A program made the translations under genes and the position numbers. The notes beneath the pieces were generated by a model. It did no database searches. It was given only the letters and a program-made list of their open reading frames with translations, and was not told where the DNA came from. A DNA stretch of 64,000 nucleotides from Deltaproteobacteria bacterium (GTDB lineage: Bacteria; Desulfobacterota; Syntrophia; Syntrophales; JACQWR01): NCBI GenBank assembly GCA_026388415.1, contig JAPLJV010000023.1:1-64000 (forward strand), given 5' to 3'. Position 1 is the first letter of the stretch. The number at the start of each line of letters is the position of its first letter. Shown here in pieces: positions 50,555-59,111 of this stretch.

Positions 50555-51055
50555 GTGGGAGAAAAGCAGGTTATTAAAATAAATTCGGGACTTCCGGATT
50601 TTTTGCTTCTTGATGCCATTACGAGCGTGGAGGAAAACACCATTGTCGGCGCCCGGGAATTCTACCAGGATTTCCCCTGGTTGGGGATCGAATCCCTGGC
50701 CCAGTTGGGCGCCTTCCATGTGCGTGAGCGCACGAATTTTCAAAAACATGCCTTCTTATTAAAAATAAACCGCTTTCTTCTGCCACCATCAGTGACCCTG
50801 CAGGGGGGCTATATTCTTCAGGGTACACTCGTCAGCCGCAGCAGGGCGGCCTTTGTTTACGAGTTGCAGGCGATAAAGGGGAAGATGCTTGAGTTTAGCG
50901 GCAATTTCCTATATGCAGCGGTGGACTATGATGATACATTTACCGAGTCAAGGCTGCGTAATCATTACCTGAGGATATTCAGATGTTTGCAGAACGCTAC
51001 GGGGAACGGCTCCGGCGCCGGCAAGAGGGCGGGCTCCTCCGCACCCCTCCTTTAA
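50555..51055 (+). CDS. Hot-dog-like protein in the biotin operon
   Basis: 166 residues, GTG start. Beta strands and a central helix (WLGIESLAQLGAFHVRERTN) resemble FabZ-type dehydratases, and the pattern SRAAFVYELQAIKGKMLEFS fits the last strands of a hot-dog fold. I cannot see the usual catalytic His in the HFPG position. It may pair with the short hot-dog protein at 48028. It overlaps bioF by 73 bases. Confidence 0.65.
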   Translation: MGEKQVIKINSGLPDFLLLDAITSVEENTIVGAREFYQDFPWLGIESLAQLGAFHVRERTNFQKHAFLLKINRFLLPPSVTLQGGYILQGTLVSRSRAAFVYELQAIKGKMLEFSGNFLYAAVDYDDTFTESRLRNHYLRIFRCLQNATGNGSGAGKRAGSSAPLL

Positions 51056-52176
51056 TTGCCGGCAGAGAGGGGAAATACCTCCTGATCGGTGGCCGCCGGG
51101 TGCTGAATTTTTCCTCCAATGACTATTTGGGGCTCGGTGTTTCCGCGCCGCTGCGCCAACAGGTAGCCAGGAATTTTCAGAAATACGGGACATCGTCATC
51201 CTCCTCGCGGCTGGTTGCCGGCAACCTCGCGACCATCGTCCGTGCCGAAGAGGCCTATGCGCGCTACTTTGGTTATGAGGCCGCGCTTTTTTTCCCGAGC
51301 GGTTACCAGGCCAATGTCGGCCTCATCTCGACGCTTTTTGCCAAGGGCGACGTAGTGCTTTTCGACAAACACCTGCACGCCAGCAGCGTCAAGGGGATGG
51401 CCTTAAGCGGCGCGGACTGTCATGGTTACAACCACAACTCCATGTCCCACCTACGCAAGCGGCTGGCAGGCGCCAGGCAGGAACAGGCGGCCGTTCTGAC
51501 GGAGTCGCTCTTCAGCATGGACGGTGATTTCCTCGCTATCCAGGGATTCGACAGTCTCAAAAAAGAGTTCGGCTTTTTCAGCGTTGTTGACGAGGCCCAT
51601 GCCTTCGGTGTCTTGGGCGAACAGGGCCGCGGCCTGGCCCGGTCGGTGGCGGATATCGCCGTGGGAACATTCGGCAAGGCCCTGGGGCTCTTCGGCGCCT
51701 TTGTCCTCTTGCCGGCGCTCTTGAAGGAATATCTGGGTAATTATTCTTCGCCCCTCATCTACAGCACCGCCCTGCCGGAAGCCCACGCCGCCTCGGCCTT
51801 AGACATCCTGGCGACCTTAGCGGCTGCCGATAAAGAGCGAGATCACCTGCGGGAAATAAGCGGCCTCATGAAGTCTGCCCTGCTGGCCGATGGTCTCCAT
51901 GCGACAGGCGACGCCCATATTATTGCCTGGGAAATCGGGGATGAAAAGCGTGCCGTCGCCATGTCACAGCAACTGCTGGCCCGGGATATCTTCGCCTTTG
52001 CCGCCCGTTATCCTACGGTGCCGCTGGGCCGGGCGGTGCTGCGCCTCGGGATGACTGCTCTGCATACGGAGGAGGACGTCACAATTTTTATCAATGCAGT
52101 AAGGGACATAAGCAGACATGAGGTCGGACCAAAGGTTGGAGAAAATGCCGGAAACAAAATCGGAGAAAATCGCTGA
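50983..52176 (+). CDS. bioF: 8-amino-7-oxononanoate synthase
   Basis: 397 residues. PLP-fold landmarks are FSSNDYLGLGVSAPLRQQVA, GTSSSSSRLVAGNLATIVRA, VVDEAHAFGVLGEQGRG and the lysine in DIAVGTFGKALGLFGAFV. It joins a pimeloyl thioester to L-alanine. Because bioC and bioH are absent here, the acyl carrier module just upstream is the likely source of the pimeloyl group. It overlaps the hot-dog-like gene by 73 bases and bioD by 32. Confidence 0.94.
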   Translation: MFAERYGERLRRRQEGGLLRTPPLIAGREGKYLLIGGRRVLNFSSNDYLGLGVSAPLRQQVARNFQKYGTSSSSSRLVAGNLATIVRAEEAYARYFGYEAALFFPSGYQANVGLISTLFAKGDVVLFDKHLHASSVKGMALSGADCHGYNHNSMSHLRKRLAGARQEQAAVLTESLFSMDGDFLAIQGFDSLKKEFGFFSVVDEAHAFGVLGEQGRGLARSVADIAVGTFGKALGLFGAFVLLPALLKEYLGNYSSPLIYSTALPEAHAASALDILATLAAADKERDHLREISGLMKSALLADGLHATGDAHIIAWEIGDEKRAVAMSQQLLARDIFAFAARYPTVPLGRAVLRLGMTALHTEEDVTIFINAVRDISRHEVGPKVGENAGNKIGENR

Positions 52177-52870
52177 CATCTACATAGTCGGCACGGATAC
52201 GGGCGTGGGGAAAACGGTGCTTTCTTTGCTTTTGATGCAGTTTTTTGAGGCCCGCAGCTATCGGCCCTTTTACCTGAAACCCCTGCAAACGGGCTGTCAG
52301 GATGCCTATGACCAGGACAGCGATGCGGCCTTCGTTTACCGGCATGTGACTTCTTTGATAAATCAGGACCCGGCGGACTCGGTCATTTACTGTTTCCGGA
52401 ATCCCAAGGCACCGTTCTTTGCCGCCCGTGACGAAGGCCAGGAAATTGACCTGCGGCGCATTGATGAGATCGTGGCCGGGAAGCGACATCGCCATAATCC
52501 ATTGATTCTGGAAGCAGCAGGAGGTCTCCTGGTGCCGGTCACAGAAGAAACACTGATGGTGGATATCATCAAGACAAGCGGCGCCCGGGTGTTGCTTGCC
52601 GCCCGGGCCGGCCTCGGAACGATCAACCATACCTTGCTTTCCGTGGAGGCCCTGCGCGCCAGGGACGTGGAGCCGGCGGGGATTGTGTTCCTCGATGCTG
52701 TCGGTACGCGTGAGGACATGATTGCCGAAAATATGGAAGCGGTGCAGCGATACTCCGGGATTGCCGTGGCCGGTGTGATTGGGAAAGTGCATGATTTCAA
52801 CCATCCGTCCGAGGAATGTTTTAGTATCCTGAAATTTCTTCTCCAGACGAAAGGAATATCATTTACGTGA
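52145..52870 (+). CDS. bioD: Dethiobiotin synthetase
   Basis: 241 residues from the ATG at 52145, preceded by ggttggag; an ATG at 52118 would enlarge the overlap with bioF. The P-loop is VGTDTGVGKTVLSLLLMQF, and PLQTGCQDAYDQDSDAAFVY is the diaminononanoate segment. It closes the ureido ring using ATP and carbon dioxide. It overlaps bioF by 32 bases and the radical SAM gene by four. Confidence 0.93.
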   Translation: MPETKSEKIADIYIVGTDTGVGKTVLSLLLMQFFEARSYRPFYLKPLQTGCQDAYDQDSDAAFVYRHVTSLINQDPADSVIYCFRNPKAPFFAARDEGQEIDLRRIDEIVAGKRHRHNPLILEAAGGLLVPVTEETLMVDIIKTSGARVLLAARAGLGTINHTLLSVEALRARDVEPAGIVFLDAVGTREDMIAENMEAVQRYSGIAVAGVIGKVHDFNHPSEECFSILKFLLQTKGISFT

Positions 52871-53778
52871 CGGGAAGAAGAATTATCAGGGGCCTCGATC
52901 TCTGCAATTTTTTCTGGCAAAGAAAAGTCTTCAGGCGAAAAATTCCGCTTTTGGCCAGTTTCAAGTTGACCTACCGGTGCAACATAAACTGCCAAGCCTG
53001 CCCTTTCCACCTGCGAGCCCAGGATGCCGATTCCCACATTACATGGGAACAGGCGCTGGCTGCCCTCGCTATTCTCAAGGAGAGAGGCACGCGCATCGTC
53101 GTTTTCGAAGGAGGCGAACCCCTGCTCTGGAGCGATGGCGGGCATACCCTGAATGAGCTCGTCCTTTACGCGAAACAGCGTTTCTCCACCGTGGCCGTCA
53201 CGACCAACGGCACCCTGCCCCTTGATGTCCCGGCCGACATTCTGTGGATCAGTCTGGACGGTCCACCGGCAATCCAGAACCGTCTGCGCAGCGATTCCTT
53301 TGCCCGGGTCTGGCAAAATCTGAAAACGGCGCACCATCCCGGGATTTTTATCCATTTCACGCTGAACAGTGAAAACTGGCGGGACCTGGAGGAACTGCTG
53401 GTTATGCTGGCTGAGTTGCCGATTGTCCGGGGCGTAACCGTGCAGCTCTTCTATCCTTACGGGCAGGGGGAGGCGCCTCTCAGTCTCCCGCCGGCAGACC
53501 GTCGTGCCGCCCTGCAAAACGTCCTGCGGCTTAAAAGCAAGTACCCGATCCTGAATTCCCGTCGCAGTCTGCAGGCGATGATCGCCAACGACTGGCGCTG
53601 CCATGACGATATCCTCATCAATGTGGACCCGGACGGCAAGATTACCAGGGGCTGCTATGCCAAGAGTCGCGGCCCCGTCAGTTGCCCCGACTGCGGCTTC
53701 ACCGCCGTGGCAGAAGCCTCCGGCGCCCTTGACCTGTACCCCGGCTCCCTGCTGGCCGGCTGCCTGGTTTTTCTGTAA
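52867..53778 (+). CDS. Radical SAM protein at the end of the biotin operon
   Basis: 303 residues. The cluster motif is Cys38-x3-Cys42-x2-Cys45 in LTYRCNINCQACPFHLR. The next conserved segment, IVVFEGGEPLLW, is the GGEP-type SAM-binding motif. The C-terminal region has CPDC and other cysteines that could hold a second cluster. It starts four bases inside bioD, so it is translated with the pathway. It could replace a missing step in making the precursor, or modify a partner protein. No closer match is apparent. Confidence 0.8.
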   Translation: MTGRRIIRGLDLCNFFWQRKVFRRKIPLLASFKLTYRCNINCQACPFHLRAQDADSHITWEQALAALAILKERGTRIVVFEGGEPLLWSDGGHTLNELVLYAKQRFSTVAVTTNGTLPLDVPADILWISLDGPPAIQNRLRSDSFARVWQNLKTAHHPGIFIHFTLNSENWRDLEELLVMLAELPIVRGVTVQLFYPYGQGEAPLSLPPADRRAALQNVLRLKSKYPILNSRRSLQAMIANDWRCHDDILINVDPDGKITRGCYAKSRGPVSCPDCGFTAVAEASGALDLYPGSLLAGCLVFL

Positions 53779-53837
53779 CGGGATGTACTAGAATCTACTG
53801 GTTTCTGAAATAATTAGTATGGTGTCCCCGTATTTCG

Positions 53838-54533
53838 CTAGTCTTGTCCCTTTGCTTTACCATTTTTCAGACTTTCCATCCACTTATCGCGATATATGTA
53901 ACTTAAGACCACGAATGCAACGCAGACAATACTTATGACCAACACCGTCTTGTAGTGGTCGTTGCGTGCCAATCCACCGCCGACGGAAAGCATAACCGTG
54001 CCCAGTAATCTCCCGATCGTTGAAATTGCGAGAAATTTCCACGTCTTCATGTGGCTCAGGCCCAGAATATAACAGAGGCAGTCTTTGGGAAAACCGGGGA
54101 TGAGAAAAAGGACAAAGGAAATCATTACCCCCTGATGCTCCAGGATGTAGTCATACTTCCGGATGGTTTCCTGTTTTACAACACGTTCCACCAGTGGCAG
54201 GCCAAAGATTCTGGCGATAACAAAGGCCAGCCAGGAACCGATTGTGAGTCCGATAGTGGAGTAGATGGTACCCAGCAGAGGACCGAACAGATAGCCGCCA
54301 ATAATGCCCGTGAATTCCCCCGGTATGGGAGCCAGGACAACTTGCAGGATTTGCAGGGTAATGAATACAACCTCATCATAGGGATGATAAGAGCGGATTA
54401 ACGCAATGGCCCGTTCCTTCTGGAGAAAATAGGCGGAGAGATCATAATGGATAAATGCGTAGGTTCCCGTCGCCAGCAAGAGGAGGATCAAGATGAAGTT
54501 GATAACAATCTGGCGATCTATCCGGTTTAGCAC
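53838..54533 (-). CDS. TVP38/TMEM64-type (VTT domain) membrane protein
   Basis: 231 residues from the GTG at 54533, chosen because gaggag lies six bases upstream; longer readings overlap guaA. It has about five membrane segments, and the VTT-domain core is APIPGEFTGIIGGYLFGPLL with the re-entrant GTIYSTIGLTIGSWLAF. DedA-like proteins of this group help move lipid carriers or protons across the membrane. It follows guaA on the same strand with 11 bases between, so it may be cotranscribed. Confidence 0.82.
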   Translation of the reverse strand: MLNRIDRQIVINFILILLLLATGTYAFIHYDLSAYFLQKERAIALIRSYHPYDEVVFITLQILQVVLAPIPGEFTGIIGGYLFGPLLGTIYSTIGLTIGSWLAFVIARIFGLPLVERVVKQETIRKYDYILEHQGVMISFVLFLIPGFPKDCLCYILGLSHMKTWKFLAISTIGRLLGTVMLSVGGGLARNDHYKTVLVISIVCVAFVVLSYIYRDKWMESLKNGKAKGQD

Positions 54534-54544
54534 GGCAATTCTCC

Positions 54545-56074
54545 TCACTCCCACTCTATCGTGCTCGGCGGTTTGGAGCTGATATCATAGACCACCCGGT
54601 TGACGCCGCGCACCTCGTTGATGATACGGTTGGAAATGATGCCGAGCAGCTCCTGCGGCAGCCTCGCCCAGTCGGCCGTCATGGCGTCGTCGCTTGTCAC
54701 CGCCCGGATGGCAATTATGTACTCATAAGTCCGCTGGTCGCCCATGATGCCCACGCTCTTGAGCGGCAGGAGCACGGCAAAGGCCTGCCAGAGCTTTCGG
54801 TATAAATTATGGGCCCGGATTTCTTCCTGGAGAATGGCATCAGCCCGGCGCAGGATAGTCAGGCGGCCGGCAGTTACCTCGCCGATGATGCGGATCGCGA
54901 GTCCCGGGCCGGGGAACGGCTGCCGCCAGACGACATCGTCGGGCAGGCCCATCTCTTTGCCCAGCAGCCGCACCTCGTCCTTGAAAAGGTGCTTCAGCGG
55001 CTCCAGGAGCTTCAGATTCATTTTCTTCGGCAGTCCGCCTACATTATGATGGGATTTAATCACGGCGCTGGGCCCCCCGAAAGCGGAACGCGATTCAATC
55101 AGATCCGGGTAAAGCGTCCCCTGGGCCAGATATTCCATACCTTTGATCCGGCGGGCTTCTTTCTCAAAAACCTGAATGAAGGTATGGCCGATGATCTTTC
55201 TTTTTTTCTCCGGATCGGTGGCCCCTTTTAATTTATCCAAAAATATTTTCCGGGCCCGGATAAAACGCAGGTTGATCTGAAAATTTTTCTTGAACACTTC
55301 CCGGACCCGTTCCGCCTCGCCCTGGCGCAAGACGCCGTTATCCACGAACACGCAAGTCAGTTGGTCGCCCAGGGCCCGATGGATGAGGAGGGCCGCTACG
55401 GACGAATCCACGCCGCCGCTCAAGCCCAAAAGGACGGACTTTTTACCCACTATTGCCCTGATTTCTTTGGTAGTTTCCTTCTCAAACGACTTCATCGTCC
55501 ATGCTTTGCGACAGTTGCAGACGTCAAAAAGGAAATTTTTCAACATCCGGCTGCCCTCCGCCGTATGGGCGACTTCCGGGTGAAATTGCAGACCATAGAG
55601 GCGCTGGGCCTTGTTCTCGGCGGCCGCTACTTTAGTATTGGCAGTGGACGCCGTACTATGAAAGCCAACGGGAAGTTTGCCGATCGAGTCCCCATGGCTC
55701 ATCCAGCAGCGGGTAGGACTCGCGATATCGCTAAAGATTGCCCCGCCTTCCCGAATCGTCAGCTCGGCAAAACCGTACTCTCTCTTTTCCGAGCGGACGA
55801 CCTGCCCGCCCAAGGCATCCACCATGAACTGCAGACCGTAGCATATGCCGAGAATCGGGATGCCGAGGGTCAAAATTCCTTTATCCGCCCGGGGACTCCC
55901 CTTCTCATAGATGCTGGCCGGTCCTCCCGAAAGGATGATGCCTTCGGGATGCAGTGCTTTTATCCGGTCGGCAGTAATTTCCGGGGGCTCAATCTGGCAG
56001 TAAACATGGTGCTCCCGCACCCGCCGGGCAATGAGCTGGTTGTACTGGGAACCGAAATCAACGATCAGGATCAC
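54545..56074 (-). CDS. guaA: GMP synthase (glutamine-hydrolysing)
   Basis: 509 residues. The glutaminase half has nucleophile Cys in ILGICYGLQFMVDALGGQV. The synthetase half has the PP-loop VLLGLSGGVDSSVAALLIH and the C-terminal dimer segment FPGPGLAIRIIGEVTAGRL. It converts XMP to GMP. It is part of a minus-strand series glnA, carA, guaA, all of which make or use glutamine. A repeat-rich gap of 142 bases separates it from carA. Confidence 0.96.
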   Translation of the reverse strand: MILIVDFGSQYNQLIARRVREHHVYCQIEPPEITADRIKALHPEGIILSGGPASIYEKGSPRADKGILTLGIPILGICYGLQFMVDALGGQVVRSEKREYGFAELTIREGGAIFSDIASPTRCWMSHGDSIGKLPVGFHSTASTANTKVAAAENKAQRLYGLQFHPEVAHTAEGSRMLKNFLFDVCNCRKAWTMKSFEKETTKEIRAIVGKKSVLLGLSGGVDSSVAALLIHRALGDQLTCVFVDNGVLRQGEAERVREVFKKNFQINLRFIRARKIFLDKLKGATDPEKKRKIIGHTFIQVFEKEARRIKGMEYLAQGTLYPDLIESRSAFGGPSAVIKSHHNVGGLPKKMNLKLLEPLKHLFKDEVRLLGKEMGLPDDVVWRQPFPGPGLAIRIIGEVTAGRLTILRRADAILQEEIRAHNLYRKLWQAFAVLLPLKSVGIMGDQRTYEYIIAIRAVTSDDAMTADWARLPQELLGIISNRIINEVRGVNRVVYDISSKPPSTIEWE

Positions 56075-56102
56075 CGGGTTGCTCCTTTCACTCGAAAATA
56101 CT

Positions 56103-56190
56103 CCTCAAATCCCCCTTCATCCCCCTTTTCTAAAGGGGGAATTTGTTGTTCCCCTCTTTGGCAAAGAGGGGTTAGGGGAGATTTTCGTTA
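56103..56190. repeat. C-run/G-run hairpin repeat between guaA and carA
   Basis: aatcccccttcatccccctt pairs with aaagggggaattt, and a second arm (cccctctttggcaaagagggg) is a strong stem-loop. Same family as 547-599. It lies where the guaA promoter would be expected. Confidence 0.65.
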
Positions 56191-56216
56191 TCGTTTGTGC
56201 CGGCGTACCGTCACCG

Positions 56217-57359
56217 TCATACGCTTTTCACCTGTGTCATCATGGTTATGAATTCATCAAAAAGGTATGTGGCGTCGTGAGGACCAGGCGCCGCCTCCGG
56301 ATGGTATTGGACGCTGAAGGCCAGCTTTGCCGACGTGCGTAGCCCTTCGGATGTGCTATCGTTCAGATTCTGGTATGTCTGTTCCTGTCCACCGGGCAGC
56401 GACTCCGGCAGCACCACAAAACCATGATTTTGTGACGTAATTTCGACGCGTTGGGTGGTTATATTCTTGACGGGTTGATTTATGCCGTGATGACCGAATT
56501 TCAGTTTGGCGGTTCTGCCTCCCAAGGCCTGCCCCAGGATCTGATGACCCAGGCAGATCCCGAATACAGGCAGCTTGCCCAAAAGCTGCCGCACCGTCTC
56601 GACTATATAAGGCAAGGCCGCCGGATCTCCCGGACCATTGGAAAGGAGAACCCCGTCGGGGTGGTAGGCAGAAACTTCACCCTCCGTCGCGGCGGCCGGC
56701 ACCACTATAACTTCACAACCCCGGTTATCCAGATGGCGCAGGATATTGTATTTGACTCCACAATCAAGAACAACGACCCGCAGGCGCTCGTCTTTGCTCT
56801 GATTTTCAGTGGTTATCGGCTGCGGCGCATCATCCCGCCAGGCATAGGGCGCACGGCAGGTGACGGACTGCACCAGATCTCTGCCCACCAGGCCCGGATA
56901 TGCTCGCACGCGTTCCAGGAGTTTTCCCACATCGTTGGTTTCCGTGGAGAGGATGCCGCGCATGGCGCCGGCAATGCGGAGGCGGCGGGTCAAGGACCTG
57001 GTATCTATACCCTCTATCCCCAGTTTTCCGCGCTCCTCCAGAAAGGCCTTAAGGCTTTTCCGGCTGCGCCAATTACTTGGGAAGTCCTGATATTCCTTAA
57101 CTATCAGCCCTGATAGATGGACGCCTTCCGACTCCATGTCTTCCTCATTGATCCCGTAATTGCCGATCAGGGGATAAGTCATGGTTACGATCTGTTCCTT
57201 GTACGAAGGATCGGTAATGATTTCCTGATAGCCCGTCATGCCCGTATTGAAAACGACTTCGCCGAGAAACTCCCCCTGGCTGGCAAACGCAAACCCGCGG
57301 TAAATGCTTCCGTCTTCCAGGACCAGCAGGGCCGGATTTTGTCGTCGCAAGAGCGACAT
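56217..57359 (-). CDS. carA: Carbamoyl phosphate synthase small subunit
   Basis: 380 residues. The N-terminal domain contains VVFNTGMTGYQEIITDPSYK and the C-terminal glutaminase domain has the nucleophile in FGICLGHQILGQALGGRTAK. It supplies ammonia to CarB for arginine and pyrimidine synthesis. carB is not adjacent in the window: downstream is guaA. The C-terminal part SVQYHPEAAPGPHDATYLFD is typical. Start chosen at the ATG with MSLLRRQNPALLVLEDGSIY. Confidence 0.95.
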   Translation of the reverse strand: MSLLRRQNPALLVLEDGSIYRGFAFASQGEFLGEVVFNTGMTGYQEIITDPSYKEQIVTMTYPLIGNYGINEEDMESEGVHLSGLIVKEYQDFPSNWRSRKSLKAFLEERGKLGIEGIDTRSLTRRLRIAGAMRGILSTETNDVGKLLERVRAYPGLVGRDLVQSVTCRAPYAWRDDAPQPITTENQSKDERLRVVVLDCGVKYNILRHLDNRGCEVIVVPAAATEGEVSAYHPDGVLLSNGPGDPAALPYIVETVRQLLGKLPVFGICLGHQILGQALGGRTAKLKFGHHGINQPVKNITTQRVEITSQNHGFVVLPESLPGGQEQTYQNLNDSTSEGLRTSAKLAFSVQYHPEAAPGPHDATYLFDEFITMMTQVKSV

Positions 57360-57415
57360 GCTGCCTCCCCAAGAGTGATGTAAGTAGCGAGATATTTGGA
57401 ACTGTTTTCATTTTG

Positions 57416-57486
57416 TCATTCCGGACTTGATCCGGAATCCAGAAGGTATTGAAAATACTGGATTCCGGTTTTCACCGGAATGACGA
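57416..57486. repeat. REP-like double hairpin
   Basis: cattccggacttgatccgga and actggattccggttttcacc form facing stem-loops; the outer ends read cattccgg and ccggaatgacg. Same family as 3804-3902 and 15037-15122. Confidence 0.75.
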
Positions 57487-57594
57487 TTTATCAGGCTTAA
57501 GACAAATTCAAAGTTCTCGTAGCTTGGATAATAGTAATGGCAGGGAAGTTCTATCCCCAAATCTCCTTTTTGTAAAGGGAGATTTAGTAAGTTA

Positions 57595-57620
57595 GTCCCG
57601 GCTCGCAAGCGAGCCGGGAC
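57595..57620 (-). terminator. Perfect stem-loop downstream of glnA
   Basis: gtcccggctcgc and gcgagccgggac form 12 pairs around a two-base loop. It follows glnA after about 115 bases. The T content behind it is low. Confidence 0.45.
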
Positions 57621-57735
57621 GTAAACTTATTAGTGAGTTAGAATTTGCTGTCCGGTGGAAAGCAAATTCGTTAACACACTTATCCCGCATAGCGGGACTT
57701 ATCCCGTTTTATCGGGGCTGGGGATAGTGAAGCAA

Positions 57736-59067
57736 TTACAGCATGGGCAGATACCGGTCAATTTCGAACTGGCTGACATGGGTCCGGAAAAGATCCCACT
57801 CCACCTTTTTATTTTCAATAAATTTGTTAAAGATGTGATCTCCGAGCGTTTCTTTGACCAATTTGCTCTTGGATACAGCCACCATGGCCTCGTAGAGGCT
57901 GCCTGGCAGCGTCGTGATGCCGGCCTTTGCACGGGCCTTCTCGTCCATTTCAAAGATGTCTTCCTCAACCGGTTCGGGCAGGCGATACTTGTTCTTGACG
58001 CCTTCCATACCGGCGGCCAGCATGACCGCAAAAGCCAGGTAGGGATTGCAGGCGGGATCCGGGGAACGATACTCGATGCGCGTTGCCTTCTCTTTGCCCG
58101 GTTTGTACATGGGAACGCGCACCATGGCCGACCGGTTGCGGCGCGCCCAAGAGACATAAACCGGGGCCTCGTAACCCGGCACCAGCCGTTTGTAGGAGTT
58201 GATCCACTGATTACAGATGGCGGTGATTTCCGGGGCATGGGTCATGAGACCCGCAATGTATTGTTTGGCCATATCGGAGAGATGATATTTGTCGGTGCCC
58301 TTAAAAAAGGCGTTCTTATTACCCTTGAACAGAGACTGATGGACGTGCATGCCGCTGCCGTTCTGCCCAAAGATGGGTTTGGGCATGAAGGTAGCGTAGA
58401 CGCCGTTCTGCCGGGCAATTTCCTTGACGACAGTACGATAGGTCATGACCTTGTCGGCCATTTTCAGGGCCTCGTCATAGCGTAAATCAATTTCATGCTG
58501 GCTGGGCGCTACCTCATGGTGTGAATACTCGACGCGGATACCCATGTCCTGAAGAGCAAATATGGTCTGGCGGCGCAGGTCGGTGGCGCGATCCACGGGC
58601 AGGCCGTCGAAATACCCGCCCCGATCCAGAAATTCAGTGCTTTTGTCATTGGCAAAATAGAAAAATTCCAGTTCCGGCCCCACTAAAAAGGCATAGCCCA
58701 TATCGCCCACTTTTTTCAGCATGCGCTTCAGGACGTAACGGGGATCGCCCTCGTAGGGAGTGCCGTCGGGATTTTGAATATCGCAGATCATGCGGGCCAC
58801 CGGACGGTCGGAGGGCCGGTAGGGTATCATTTGAAAGGTCGTGGGGTCGGCCATAGCGATCATGTCGCTCTCTTCAATCCGGCAGAAACCCTGGATGGAC
58901 GAGCCATCGAAGCCCATGCCCTCCGTCATGCCCTCTTCCAGTTCCGAAGGCGTAATGCTGAATATCTTCTGCACCCCCAGGACATCGGTAAACCAGAACT
59001 GCACAAAACTGACATTTTTTTCCTTGACGATTTTCAGAACATCTTCCTTCGTTTTACAATCGAACAT
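57736..59067 (-). CDS. glnA: Glutamine synthetase type I (GSI-alpha-like)
   Basis: 443 residues, the length of the GSI-alpha group (about 444) rather than the 470 of GSI-beta. Visible motifs: MGFDGSSIQGF, the ATP/metal segments GPELEFFYFA and FMPKPIFGQNGSGMHVHQSL, and RNRSAMVRVPMY. The adenylylation site found in GSI-beta (NLYDLPPEE) is not present: the corresponding stretch reads NKYRLPEPVEEDIFEMDEKA. Activity is therefore not expected to be set by adenylylation, so control probably is by feedback or by transcription. It makes glutamine from glutamate and ammonia. The gene has a good ribosome site (aaaggag). Confidence 0.95.
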   Translation of the reverse strand: MFDCKTKEDVLKIVKEKNVSFVQFWFTDVLGVQKIFSITPSELEEGMTEGMGFDGSSIQGFCRIEESDMIAMADPTTFQMIPYRPSDRPVARMICDIQNPDGTPYEGDPRYVLKRMLKKVGDMGYAFLVGPELEFFYFANDKSTEFLDRGGYFDGLPVDRATDLRRQTIFALQDMGIRVEYSHHEVAPSQHEIDLRYDEALKMADKVMTYRTVVKEIARQNGVYATFMPKPIFGQNGSGMHVHQSLFKGNKNAFFKGTDKYHLSDMAKQYIAGLMTHAPEITAICNQWINSYKRLVPGYEAPVYVSWARRNRSAMVRVPMYKPGKEKATRIEYRSPDPACNPYLAFAVMLAAGMEGVKNKYRLPEPVEEDIFEMDEKARAKAGITTLPGSLYEAMVAVSKSKLVKETLGDHIFNKFIENKKVEWDLFRTHVSQFEIDRYLPML

Positions 59068-59111
59068 ATAATACTCCTTTCGTTACACTAAAATATAGGT
59101 CATGGAAAAGC

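Larger units (their letters stand above)
57360..57735. other. Repeat-filled intergenic region between carA and glnA
   Basis: About 375 bases with no gene but many structures: a REP-like double hairpin at 57416-57486, a C-run repeat at 57555-57590, a perfect 12-pair stem gtcccggctcgc with its partner (57595-57620), gaatttgct with agcaaattc at 57641-57669, and tcccgcatagcggga at 57684-57698. On the minus strand these lie downstream of glnA and probably end its transcript. Confidence 0.6.
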
